This document shows, piece after piece, positions 43,905 through 54,166 of a DNA stretch of 64,000 nt. The position numbers and the translations under genes are program-made. The notes below the pieces were generated by a model, which saw nothing but the letters and a program-made list of their open reading frames with translations, ran no database searches and was not told the DNA's origin. Origin of the DNA: Caecitellus pseudoparvulus (taxonomy: Eukaryota > Bigyra: Bicosoecida); NCBI GenBank assembly GCA_965644315.1, contig CBFFRQ010000064.1:1-64000 (forward strand). Direction: 5' to 3'. Each line of letters opens with the position of its first letter. Within the stretch, counting starts at the first letter, position 1.

Positions 43905-45202
43905 ATGTCAGCTTCCACGGGGCGCACAGACGTGCCAGACGACGCCAACGCAGGTGCGTCAGAGGCGCCGAATCCACGCCCGGGCCTGCGGGTACAGCGA
44001 CGCCCTTGCCTGCACAGGGTGCGTCGGCACGCAGAGTGAGCAAGCAGGGAAGGCTGCAGGGTGTGCAGGGTGCCCCAATCAGGCGGCATGTGCGTCAGGT
44101 GCGGCACGGAAGGAGGATCCAGGTGTGTGCGGATGCGGAACTTGATGCGCGTTCCCTGGCACCCCCTGATGCACTGCGTGTACCCCGCCCTGCAGCTGTT
44201 GCGCGCGTGGCTGAGCGCCTGGCAGGTGTCAAGCACATTGTCCTTGTTTTGAGCGGCAAGGGTGGCGTGGGCAAGAGCACGGTCAGTTCCCAGCTCGCCC
44301 GGGCACTGAGTGCGGGTGGCAAGCAGGTGGGCCTGCTGGATGTGGACATCTGCGGCCCCAGCGCCCCCACCATGTTCAACCTGGTGGGGCAGCGCGTGCA
44401 CCAGAGCGCCACGGGCTGGTCGCCTGTGTGGGTGACTGAGTCGCTGGGCGTCATGAGCATCGGCTTCATGCTGCCTGGTCAGGACGACGCGGTGATCTGG
44501 CGGGGGCCGCGCAAGAACGGGCTCATCCAGCAGTTCCTCTGCGACGTGGAGTGGGGCCCCCTGGACTACCTCATCATCGACACGCCGCCAGGCACCAGTG
44601 ACGAGCACATCTCCATCGTGCAGTTCCTGAGCAAGGCCAACGTGGCTGGGGCTGTGGTGGTGACTACACCCCAGGAAGTGGCCATGGCAGATGTGCGCAA
44701 GGAACTCAACTTCGCGCGCAAGACGGGCCTGCCGGTCCTGGGCCTCGTGGAGAACATGCGCGGCTTCGCCTGCCGCACGTGCAGCGCCGTGACTGACATC
44801 TTCACCGCTGCAGCCGGGCCAGGCGGTCTCTCCGGCGCAGCCGCCATGGCGGCACAGTTCAAGGTGCCCCTGCTCGGGTCCCTGCCACTGGACCCGGCCC
44901 TCACCAAGGCCTGCGAGCAAGGCACCGTCTACGGGGAGGAGGACGGAGAGGGTGATTCGGTTGTGCCGGCTCCAGCTGCTGCGGCCGCTGGCGTGGCCGC
45001 CTTCCAGGCCATCGTGGCGAAGCTTCTGGAAGCAGTGGAGGGCAGTGCAGCGGCAGTGGCACCGCCTGCGACTACGCAGCCCTCGGCCGTGGACGTGCCT
45101 GCCCTGCTGGCTGAGCGGGAGCGCCTCCTGGCCCAACTTGCCACCGTGACTGCGTCGCTGTCTGCAGCAGGGGCCCTGCCCAGTGCCGGCGGGCCACAGT
45201 GA
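43905..45202 (+). CDS. NUBP1: Cytosolic Fe-S cluster assembly scaffold NUBP1/NBP35
   Basis: Three exons, 43905-43953, 44018-44122 and 44196-45202, join to 386 aa. It is a P-loop NTPase that assembles 4Fe-4S clusters for cytosolic and nuclear proteins in the CIA pathway. Visible motifs: an N-terminal four-Cys ferredoxin-like motif (GCVGTQSEQAGKA, CAGCPNQAAC), which separates NUBP1/NBP35 from NUBP2/CFD1; GKGGVGKST near residue 72; DVDICGPS; PPGTSDEH; and the ENMRGFACRTC pair for the bridging cluster. The exon structure places each splice within or just after the Cys motif. Beyond the usual end, about 75 extra residues include a Leu-rich helix (LLAERERLLAQLATV). Base use is strongly G/C at third positions. 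Confidence 0.95.
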
Positions 45203-45374
45203 CGCGCCAGACAAATTTGAATGCACCCCCCTGCGCCTGCATGACTCGCCAGCCTGATCCACGCGCCCACCTCAACTGTGCCGAGCCAGCTGCCCCGCGA
45301 GGGCCAGTCACTTTAGCGCCAGCCGACGCCGAGCCGGCTCCGCTGACTGTCGGCCTCTTCGCCACGCCGCCAGC

Positions 45375-46440
45375 ATGTACGGCACGAAGCGGAAGCAAGA
45401 CAAGTCGTACTCTGTGTCAGGGCAGAAGTACGACTTCAGCAACAGCCTGACCAAGTTCACAGAGCACAAGGGTGCGTGTCGGCGGCGCCGCGTCGCACGC
45501 GATCTCCTGCGCCAGCCCCGCACTGCGCCTTCCCACACGCCACGGCGGTGTGTGTGTGCTGCCCCCACACCCCACATAGCCAAGCATGTGCAGCACACAC
45601 AGTGCCTTGCGCTGACGCGCTCTGTGGGAGGTGCAGGTTGGCTTGCGGTGGCCCCTCGTCGCTCGCGACGTCACGAGCTGTTTCTCGCGCTGCACAGAGC
45701 CCCTGCCCAGTCGGTGGAAGGGCAAGCAGTTCGCGACGGCGGCGCCCAAGAAGCCTGCAGCAGCTCAAGAGGGCCTCTTTGGCCGGCAGAGCCACCCGAA
45801 AAAGGACACGTACAACGACAGCACTGGCGGCGGCTACGTGAAGCGGGAGCCGCTGGCCCGCCGGAAGATGGCCTTTGGCTCCAAGGACGCCTCTCGACGG
45901 GACGAGTTCACGGACCACATCCAGACAGAGCGGTACCGCTGGCAGCTGCGCCAGGAGATGAAGTTCGTGGACAAGCAGATCGCCGACGCAGTCGTGCCGC
46001 CGCCGGCAGCGTGGCAAGGCGACACCACGGGCGCGTACAAGTCAGAGGAGGAGGTGGCGGCAGCCATGGCTGCCCACGAGGCTGCGGCAGCTGCTGTGGG
46101 CGCCACCACCACCTCCACCTCCGCGCTGCGGGGCGCCAAGGCCCGGCTCACAGCCAAGGCGGCGCTGCGACGTGGCCCCCCCAGCTCGCTGGAGATGGAC
46201 GATGACCCCTATGTCAGCACGATGAAGAGCACATTCCAGGGGACACACGCGCCCAAGAGCGCACGCCTGTTCGAGCCGCCCGTGAACCCTGGTGGCGTGC
46301 CGCCTCCCAAGCGCCTGGGACCCTACTCCACCACCTCCTCTGAGATGGGCCGTGGCGTGGCGGGGTTGGCCAAGAAGCCGACGTACGGCCTGAAGACGGC
46401 CGCCAAGGACTTCTACGACGTCGGGCATGTGGACGCGTGA
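45375..46440 (+). CDS. Conserved-looking basic protein of unknown function
   Basis: Two exons, 45375-45471 and 45698-46440, join to 279 aa. The N-terminus (MYGTKRKQDKSYSVSGQKYD, then FSNSLTKFTEHKEPLPSRWKGKQF) spans the 226-bp intron and reads like one continuous structured region. The middle has FGSKDASRRDEFTDHIQTER and RWQLRQEMKF; the end is Pro/Gly/Tyr-rich with DFYDVGH. The pattern of short Tyr/Trp/Phe-Arg motifs in a non-globular protein recalls microtubule inner proteins of cilia, but I recognise no specific family, so this is only a suggestion. No membrane helix or signal peptide is present. Confidence 0.7.
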
Positions 46441-46624
46441 GGAATGCAAGGGACAGCTGCGGTGCGGCACACTCTGCCTGCAACGGCCACACTCCGACAC
46501 CTGGCGAAACACCGACACCAGCGCATCACGCACAGCAACGCCGGCCCTCGTGCACACGCACGACTGCCGCCCCACATTCTCAAACGCCAAAGCGTAGGCG
46601 TGCGGCCTGCCGCTTGCCTGCTCC

Positions 46625-49000
46625 ATGAGGTGCATAGCGGGCCTGCTGGCCGCTGCGGCAGCGGTGGCAGGCGTGGCTGCTGCCCCGCCCAACTTCGTCA
46701 TTGTCGTGGCAGATGACATGGGTGTGAACGATTTCAGCAATGGCGGCGCGCCCACCATCCAGACGCCGAACTTGGACAAGTGAGGGTCGGCCAGGTCGCA
46801 CGCTGCTTCGCCACGCCGAGAACGCAGCTCCTGCCCGCGTCGCCCACAGGCTGGCACGAGAGGGCCTCCGGTTCACACAGTTCTCGGTGGGCGCACCAGT
46901 GTGCACGCCAAGCAGGGGCGCCATGTTGACAGGTGCGGAGGGCAGGGCGCCCTGGCGAACGTGCTGCGGATTTTGCGGCACCCTGCTGCACTGCACTTCA
47001 CCGCAGGCCGTCTCCCCCTGCGCCTGGGCTTGTATTCCGAGTATGGATACCCCGTGGACAATTTCCTGCGCGTGTTCCTGCCCTCCTCCGTGGATGGCCT
47101 GCCAGGGGACGAAGTGACCATCGCAGACAGCTTGAAAGAAGCTGGCTATTTCACCGCAGCCATCGGCAAGTGGCACTTGGGCAGCAACCCTGCGACGAAC
47201 TGCACGCCGACGACGCAGGGCTTCGACTACTCGTACTCCATCCTGTACTCCCACGAAGAGGGCTTCCCCGGCCCCGCCCCGGCAGCTGACATCTTCCCCC
47301 CCGTGCCCCTCACTGAAATGGACGCCATCGTGGAGCAGCCGGTGAACCTGGAGACGCTGGGGGACCGCATCGTCACCCGCACCAGCCAGATCCTGGACGC
47401 CCTGACGCCCCGCAGCGGCGACGCGGACGCAGTGCCCGTGGAACCCACGGGGGACGACCCCGGCCCGCTGCCTGCCGACATCCCCGGCTTGGCCCCCGGC
47501 AAGCCCTTCTTCCTGTACCTCGCCCCCGCCTCCACCCACGTGCCGCTGTACGCCCAGCAGCGCTTCCACGGCGCCAGCCTGCGCGGGCCGTACGGGGACG
47601 CCGCCATGCAGACCGACCACGCCCTGGGCGCCGTCATGGCCAAGCTGTCGGACATGGGCGCGCTGGACAACACCCTGGTCTTCTTCACCTCCGACAACGG
47701 CGCGTGGCTGGACCCCTCCAACGGCCTGGGCGCCAACGAGAAACCTCTGGACGGCGGCTCCAACGCCCCCTTCAGGGGCGGCAAGGGCTCCACGTGGGAG
47801 GGTGGCTACCGCGAACCGGCGGTGCTGTACGCGCCCCCTCACATCCTGGACCCCGCCCTGGTGGGCACGGTGGACCAGCACGTCGTCAGCGCCATGGACC
47901 TGCTGCCAACCTTCCGGGAGCTGGCAGGGCTCCCCGCTGCGCCGCGTAACGTGACGCTGGACGGCGTGTCCTGGCGCCGCCTGCTGGCCAACAACCTCAC
48001 ATACACCGCCCGCGTGCAGGCAGACGCCTGGCCGGCCACTGCGCCGTCCCTCCCCCGTGTGGACCAGTACGTCGCCACGGCTCAGGCGTGGGCTGCACGC
48101 CACGGCAAGGGGCATGCAGGGCACGCCCATGCGCCTGGCACGGGGCACCGCGCCCCCGCCGTTGCTGCCGAAGCTCGCCGTGGCGTCCTGCCCGCTAACG
48201 GCCCCTCCTCTGGCGCTGCTGCGGCGCTGGCGCTGCTGGCATCTCTCACAGGCTCAACTGACGGCAGTGCTAGCCGGGCAGATGCCGCAGAGGCGGCGCG
48301 TTCGGCGCTTGTGGGGGCGCGGGGGCGGACGTTGAACGCGGCAGAGCTGGTGCAGCCGTACGCCGTGCAGGCAGCTGCGGCGGCTAACCAGGGGCCCCTG
48401 GACGTCGTGAACCCCTTTGGGCAGAGCTGGCGCATCGTGCCAGGTGAGGATGTCAAGGGGCCGTTCTCGCCGGCGTATTACGCACCAGGCGCCCCCGGAG
48501 CCGGCCTCGCCATCCCAGGCGGCGAGCTGGGCGCTGCACAGGCCGCCGGCACACTCGGCGCAGCCCCCAACTCCAGCACCCTGCACGACTGGGTGTGGTA
48601 CTGGCGTGACAACGTCGTGTACGCGGCGCGGTATGGCCCCTTCAAGGCGGAGTTCTTCACCCGCGCAGGGTTCGGGTGGGATGCTCCCACGGCCCACGAG
48701 CCAGCCCTCCTGTACAACGTGGAGACGGACCCTGCCGAGGCGCTGCCGCTGAACACGACGGCAGCCCCCTACGACGCCATGGTGGCCTTCATCACCAACC
48801 AGGCCAAAGCATATGCTGCGCACATGCTGCCCCAGGCACGGCCCAGCCGGTACCTGGCCATGGACTGGGGCCTCGTGCCCTGCTGCCACAAGCCGTACAA
48901 CGCCACGCGAGCCAAGGAGTTCTGGGCAGAGGGGGAGTACGGCCTCTCCATCTACGAAGAGTGTGTGTGCTCTGATGCGTTGACACGCCCCACTGCGTGA
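46625..49000 (+). CDS. Secreted arylsulfatase-family enzyme
   Basis: Three exons, 46625-46779, 46850-46932 and 47007-49000, join to 743 aa. A signal peptide (MRCIAGLLAAAAAVAGVAAA) leads into NFVIVVADDMG with the metal-binding Asp pair. The sulfatase signature CTPSR has Cys70, to be converted to formylglycine, in VCTPSRGAMLTGRLP; the second signature GYFTAAIGKWHLG and the SDNGAW metal site follow. The enzyme hydrolyses sulfate esters in the secretory pathway, lysosome or outside the cell; a polysaccharide or glycolipid substrate is likely. The catalytic order resembles arylsulfatase A/GALNS. About 120 residues inserted after GVSWRRLL are Ala/Gly-rich and include a His-rich run (HGKGHAGHAHAPGTGH). 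It would need a formylglycine-generating enzyme elsewhere. Confidence 0.92.
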
Positions 49001-49185
49001 GTGGCCAATGCACTGGGCCGAGCACCCCTGCGGGCCGCGCACATTCACACGCCCAGCACCGCACCGCCACCTGTCAGCGACTTCACTCTGCATGTAAACT
49101 TCGCGGTGTTGTGAGCCCCCCCCGTGTCCCGCCCGCTGGTCTGCGCGCTGCGAGGCGAGAACTGTGTCGCCACTCCCAGCCCAGC

Positions 49186-50711
49186 ATGCTCTCAGCCCGG
49201 CTCGCACTCCGCGCAGCTGTTGCAGGCGTTGCAACAGCTGGAGTGGGGTGCTTTCTGAACCAAAGTCAAGATGTTGATGTGCTCCTTCCACTGCAAGCAT
49301 GCGTGCGGGCGCTGACTGCGTGGCCCACCATGGGCGCCTCAGCGCAGTGCGCCGCAGAGAACGTGGGTGCCTGCACAATTTCCGCGGGGTGTGCCTGCCT
49401 CACAGAATCCCCGACGCCGCTCCCCTCCCGTCACAGCCAGACACCGAGCAGCACTCTCTGCAGTCAGTTGGCCTGTCACGCAAGATAAAGGTGGGCATCG
49501 TAGGCGCGACGGGAGCAGTGGGCCAGCGCTTCATCAGCCTCCTGCAGGGGCACCCTTGGTTCGAAGTGGCGCTGCTGGGCGCATCCCCACGCTCAGCAGG
49601 CAAGCCGTACGGCGCAGCCGCAAAGTGGCAGATGACCCAAGACCTGCCCGCCGACATTGCATCGATGAAGGTGGTGTCGTGTGCGCCTGACGCCATCGCC
49701 GACTGGAGTTCCGACGTGGACATGGTGTTCTCGGCGCTGGACGCAAGTGTTGCTGGGGACATCGAATCTGCCTGCCTCAAGGCTGGCGTCCCCGTCTTCA
49801 CCAACGCCAAGAACTTCAGGACACACCCTGCCGCGCCCCTGGTGGTGCCTGCGGTGAACGCGGCGCACCTGCAGCCCTCCCTCGTGTGGCAGCGGCAGCA
49901 CAGCATCTGGGGCCGCCTGCTGGGCGGCTCGGGGGGCCCCGCCGCACAGGACGCCCCCCCCATCATCGTCACCAACGCCAACTGCAGCACGACGGGCCTC
50001 ACCATCGCCCTGGCCCCCCTGCAGCAAGCCTTCGGCCTGCGCTCTGTGCACGTCACCACCATGCAAGCCATCTCAGGGGCGGGGTACCCCGGCGTGCCTG
50101 CCTGGGACATGGCCAGCAACCTGGTCCCCAACATCAGCGGGGAGGAGGACAAGATCCACACGGAGTACCGCAAGATCATGGGCACGGCTGTCCCTGCAGA
50201 GGGCGTGTCCCTGGACGCCGTGCTGTCAGCAGCAGGCGACGCCAGGCGGGGCAACGCCACGCCGCTCGTGCAGCCAGCTACGTTTGGCGTGTCCGCGCAC
50301 ACCAACCGCGTGCCGGTGCTGGAGGGGCACACGTTCACCGTCACGGCGTCACTGGCCTCCGAGGCGAGTGTGGAGGAGGTGCTGGCTGCATTCGAGGCGT
50401 ACGCGCCAGGCCCTGCCGGCGTGATGGAGGATCTGCCCTCCACCCCGCGGGAAGCCGGCACTGGGCGCCCGCAGTGGATCCAGGTGCGGCGCGAGACCAA
50501 CCGGCCCCAACCCGCCAAAGACGCTGCCCAGGGCAGGGGCTTCACCACCGTCGTGGGCCAGGTGCGTCGCTGCCCCATCACCCCCAACGGCATCAAGTTC
50601 ACAGCCGTTTCCCACAACACCGTCATGGGCGCCGCCGGCAGCTCCATCCTCAACGCCGAGGCGTGTGTGCGACAGGGCATCCTGGGCCCTCGCCCCTCCA
50701 CGTCACCCTAG
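49186..50711 (+). CDS. Aspartate-semialdehyde dehydrogenase, archaeal/fungal type
   Basis: Two exons, 49186-49362 and 49437-50711, join to 483 aa. The enzyme reduces aspartyl phosphate to aspartate semialdehyde, the branch point to threonine, methionine and, in many organisms, lysine. Motifs: VGIVGATGAVGQRFISLL (NADP fold), NANCSTTGL with the catalytic Cys242, QAISGAGYPGVPAWD, NISGEEDKIHTE, and TNRVPVLEGHT. The GYPGV..D....IP.ISGEE arrangement is the archaeal/fungal subtype rather than the bacterial/plant one. The first exon encodes MLSARLALRAAVAGVATAG, Arg/Ala-rich without acids, a plausible mitochondrial or plastid leader; an internal ATG would give a cytosolic form. Insertions after VWQRQHS and PREAG lengthen it beyond the usual 360. 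The CDS end overlaps the convergent gene by 9 bp. Confidence 0.93.
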
Positions 50712-51482
50712 AAATGCAGCTGGCGTTGCCTGTGGCGGTTTTGCCCGCTTGGGGCTGGCCTGTGCCTCCCCCGCCCCAGGCCGCTCTCGCTTGACCCCCC
50801 CCACTGACGGAGACGCAGACTGGTAGTCCTGCAGCACTGCTTCAATGCTGAGGCCGCCCAAGGCCTCGTCTTCCGGCGTCAAGGCAGCCGCAGGCACTGG
50901 GGCAGGGGCTGGTTCCGGTGCTGCAGTGGGGGGCGCGGCCGGCGCAGGCGCTGGAGCTGAGCTGGGTATGGACGCCTCATCCCCACCACCAGAGGTAGGA
51001 GCAGGCGCAGGCGTCTCCTGTTCGCCCACTGGCGTTGGAGGCGCGCCTGGCCCAGATGGCTGGGCTTGCTGGTCAGCCGCTGGCGTGGGTGTCGGTTCCT
51101 CGCCCGAGCTGGCTGCGGCAGACTCTGCCGCGGCCACTGCTGCAGGCGGATTGGTCGCGCTGGGCTGGAAGTCCTTGGGACTCGGTGCGGTGGGCAGCTT
51201 GGCGATGGTCGTGAGCAAGCCCAGCACCCCGCTGGGCAGCTGGGAAGCAGGCGACACGCCATTGGAATCTTTGCGCAAGAGCAGTCTGATGGCTTTTGTG
51301 CTGGCCGACTGAATGCTTGCTTGGTACTTGTTGATGTGGTCGTGCTGCGCAGCGACGTACGCCCTCAACGCAGCCACTTCCAAAATGAGCGCTGAAACGT
51401 GCTGCGCCAGCTCGCCGTGAGACACGGTGCCTTCCCCCGAGCCAATGCTCACCGGTGCGCTTGGCGCTCCTTCACTTGGCAT
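50703..51482 (-). CDS. Unknown Ala/Pro-rich protein with N-terminal helix
   Basis: A single-exon frame of 259 aa. Residues 20-75 are helical (ELAQHVSALILEVAALRAYV, then KAIRLLLRKD); the middle 130 residues are Pro/Ala/Thr low complexity; the end has a basic KRERPGAGEAQASPKRAKPP stretch that could be a nuclear localisation signal. A LxxL-type GLSIEAVLQDYQS segment lies between. I do not recognise a family. Its stop codon lies inside the ASADH CDS end (9-bp tail overlap). The GC-rich low-complexity section could be over-called, but the structured N-terminus and clean ATG favour a real gene. Confidence 0.55.
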   Translation of the reverse strand: MPSEGAPSAPVSIGSGEGTVSHGELAQHVSALILEVAALRAYVAAQHDHINKYQASIQSASTKAIRLLLRKDSNGVSPASQLPSGVLGLLTTIAKLPTAPSPKDFQPSATNPPAAVAAAESAAASSGEEPTPTPAADQQAQPSGPGAPPTPVGEQETPAPAPTSGGGDEASIPSSAPAPAPAAPPTAAPEPAPAPVPAAALTPEDEALGGLSIEAVLQDYQSASPSVGGVKRERPGAGEAQASPKRAKPPQATPAAFLG

Positions 51483-51971
51483 GGTGCGTTAAGTGACGAA
51501 AAAACGGGGATTCACTTTTTTCGTGATGCTGCGGGAACGGCCTTCACCTTCAACGGGGCTGTGGAACTCTGGGAATGGTGCACTGCAGCTCTCACTCTGT
51601 CGTGTCGGAAAGGCCAAGTGCACGTCGTGTCCTCGGGCTTGGCCAGGAATTCAACGGAGGGAAATGGAGCACTGAAGCAGAAACAGCGCCGGGTTCCGCC
51701 TGGGCATTTCTCTCACACGTTCCAGCGCAGCTTTGCTCGGCAGAAGTGCATGTCCGGAAACGGGTGGCAAGTGGGCGGGGGGTGTTCACCCCCCCCCTCA
51801 CGCCCCTCACATGCGAGACCCTGCCCTCAGACGGGCAACGCCAGCTTTGTTCTTGCCTGAGGCACGGATAGGGTGACTATGCTAGCCTAGTTTCATCGGC
51901 CTTCAAGGCGGTATCTCGGGATATCCCAAAGAGGCTTGCGCAGCTGGCATGGGTGGAGAGGCATGCGGAAA
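51483..51971. promoter_or_regulatory. Divergent intergenic region
   Basis: 489 bp between the unknown Ala/Pro-rich gene and the SpoU methyltransferase gene, which diverge. Contains C- and G-rich runs near 51777-51800. No recognisable gene. Confidence 0.45.
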
Positions 51972-52993
51972 ATGAAATCGAGCCCTCGCGTCTTTGTTTC
52001 CCTGCCAAAGGCATCCAAGTGAGAGAGGGCCGCGCATGCATTCCATGCCTGAATGGTGGAATCATATGTAGCGCCCTGCCTGAGCACAGGTCCCTGATCA
52101 GCCGGCTAGCCAGGCTGCGGCGTGCCTCGGCAGGACCCTGGCCTGCAACGGCAGTCATCGCAGCAAGCGTGACCAGCGGCGTCCTGGACGAACTGGTCAT
52201 GGCCCGCGCGCTGGCAGCAGATGCACGGCATGCGTGGGCGCCACATGCCCCCACACAAGCGCCTCTTTCCGTGCCGTCAGCAATCCTCAGCGCTTCCGCA
52301 TCTGACACAGCGAGGCGACACTTTCAGCAACTTCTGCGGAGCGTTCCTGCACCTGCCGTGGAACCTGCGGAAGCTCCGCTACCAGCATTGCAGCGCCTGG
52401 CAGGCGTGCAGCACGCCCCAGAAGACATGGCCGTGCTGGAGGTGGACATGCCTGGCCCGTGCAACTGGCTGCTGGGGCGCCCGCCGCCTCCCCGCCTGCT
52501 GCTGCTGCAGGGCGTGCAGGACCCAGGCAACGTCGGCACACTGCTGCGCTCAGCCTGGGCCTTCGGATGGAACGGTGCCGTCCTCTTTCCTGGCTGTGCC
52601 AGTCCATGGAGCGACAAGGTCCTGCGGGCCAGTCGTGCGGCGTCGGCGTTCTTCCCCACCCTCGCCGTGCCTGCGGAGCAGGAAGCTGTCGTGCTGCAGC
52701 GCCTGCGTGCACAGGGGGCGCGCTTGGTGGCCACCCTGCCAGCTGGGAAGCAAGGCGCCGAGCTGGACTGGACGAGCACCTCAGCCCCCAGCACGGTGCT
52801 CATGGTAGGCAGCGAAGGAGCGGGGCTCAGTGACGTCTGCACCGCCGCCGCCACACACGCCCTGACACTGCCGTGCTCGCCTGCCCTGCCCACTGCTCGG
52901 CCACCTCCGCTGAACGCGGGCGTCGCAGGCTCCATGGCCATGGGCATGCTGGGGCCAAGCGGGCTGGTGTTGCCGGCACGAGTTCCCATCTGA
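51972..52993 (+). CDS. SpoU/TrmH-family RNA 2'-O-methyltransferase
   Basis: Two exons, 51972-52018 and 52090-52993, join to 316 aa. The SPOUT knot motifs are present in order: LLLLQGVQDPGNVGTLLRSA (motif 1), MVGSEGAGLS (motif 2) and LNAGVAGSMAMGML (motif 3, here with Gly-Val-Ala in place of the usual Val-Ser). These enzymes transfer methyl from SAM to ribose 2'-OH in rRNA or tRNA. The N-terminus, MKSSPRVFVSLPKASKSLIS then RLARLRR, is basic and lacks acids, fitting a mitochondrial presequence and an MRM-like rRNA role; that is inference. The start was chosen because the unspliced frame has no suitable ATG. It ends 15 bp from the convergent PIG-S-like stop. Confidence 0.85.
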
Positions 52994-53008
52994 CGCCAGA
53001 GGCACACT

Positions 53009-54166
53009 TCACCCCGTGCCCTGTGCAACGGGGGCTGGGCAGCCGAGAACCACGCGAAGCAGCCCACACAGCGGTGCTGCCAGGATCAGCGGCAGGGGCA
53101 GGTACATGGCCAACCAGCTGTCCAGGGGCACCTCCGGCACCAGGTGCAGGCCAGGGTGGCGCAACAGCGCTTCACCCCACGCGGCATGAAACGCAGCACT
53201 CAAGCGCACCGGGCCGATCCAGCCAAAGGGCTGCTGAGTCACAGCCACTCTCAGCGCTTCGGCTGACGTGTTCAGCGCTGCCGCTGACCAGTGTGCTGCC
53301 ACGGCTCGCAGCTGGCGTGCGAGGGGGCCAGGCAAGCACGCAGTCTGCCACTCCGCCACCGCACACAGCGTCGCAAGCAGCAAGTCAGCTGGCACGGGGC
53401 CCCGAATCACGGCCATCATGGCGTGGCTGCCAACGACAGCCTGCCCTGGCTCCAACCCCCTCGCAGTGCCTCCTGCTGGCCACAGCAGCACGTGCACGTG
53501 GCGGGTGGCGGGCGGTGGAGGCTCAGCCGGTGCGCCACTGGACCACGCTGCGCCACACTTGGCGTGGTACGTCACAGGGGAAGGTAGCTGAGCAGCGGTG
53601 TCCACCCCAGACCCGCCCCCCATCAGTGCCAGCTCGGACTGGGCAGGCTGCCCCGGCACTGACAGCCGAGCCAGCGGCGCCCTGTGCCACACCAGCTCCA
53701 CCGTCGACAGGGAGTCACAAGCGCCCCAACCCACCAGAGCTTCTCGCATCGCGTCAACCTGCGCAGCCTCCCACCTGCTTCCATCCAGTGGCACTGCCTG
53801 GTGTATGTGCACTGAGGTGTGCACAGCCCAGCGCTCCGCAGGCGGCAGGCGCTGCAGCTGCGCTTCCACCTCGCCAATCTCCTGCATGCTTGGGGGCCAT
53901 CCCGTGCAAGTCTCAAGCTTGGCTCCAGGCTCTGGAGCCTGGCCTGCAGGCAGCACCTCTGCTTGTGCTGCGGCGCTGCACCGCCACTTGCCCAGGCTGG
54001 CCTCCATCCCGCAATGCACCGTGCCGCCGACCCGCTGCCCATGCGCTCCCTCACACCACACAGGCACGCGCAACTGGAGCATATCCTGCACGCTGGATCC
54101 AACGGCTGCAGCCCATGCGAGAGCCACAACCAGGGGCAGCCGTCGAAAGCTCCAAGGTGCTGCCAT
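53009..54166 (-). CDS. Two-TM ER protein, possibly GPI transamidase subunit PIG-S
   Basis: A single exon of 385 aa from the ATG at 54166; the frame opens further at 54241, but MAAPWSFRRLPLVVALAWAA gives a clean N-terminal signal-anchor. A second hydrophobic helix near the C-terminus (WLAMYLPLPLILAAPLCGLL) is followed by a short tail. The order of one N-terminal helix, a 300-residue lumenal domain, a helical stretch and a late Y-hydrophobic-P-L helix resembles PIG-S, whose C-terminus has IYIPLFLPMAVP. PIG-S helps attach GPI anchors to proteins in the ER. Sequence similarity is otherwise weak; another type of double-anchored lumenal protein is possible. Confidence 0.5.
   Translation of the reverse strand: MAAPWSFRRLPLVVALAWAAAVGSSVQDMLQLRVPVWCEGAHGQRVGGTVHCGMEASLGKWRCSAAAQAEVLPAGQAPEPGAKLETCTGWPPSMQEIGEVEAQLQRLPPAERWAVHTSVHIHQAVPLDGSRWEAAQVDAMREALVGWGACDSLSTVELVWHRAPLARLSVPGQPAQSELALMGGGSGVDTAAQLPSPVTYHAKCGAAWSSGAPAEPPPPATRHVHVLLWPAGGTARGLEPGQAVVGSHAMMAVIRGPVPADLLLATLCAVAEWQTACLPGPLARQLRAVAAHWSAAALNTSAEALRVAVTQQPFGWIGPVRLSAAFHAAWGEALLRHPGLHLVPEVPLDSWLAMYLPLPLILAAPLCGLLRVVLGCPAPVAQGTG

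Noticed and set aside
43847-45262. 471-aa minus-strand frame
   Set aside because: Antisense to NUBP1, which has clear family motifs on the other strand.
46580-48148. 522-aa minus-strand frame
   Set aside because: Antisense to the sulfatase; Gly/Val/Arg composition only.
49400-50701. 433-aa minus-strand frame
   Set aside because: Antisense to ASADH.
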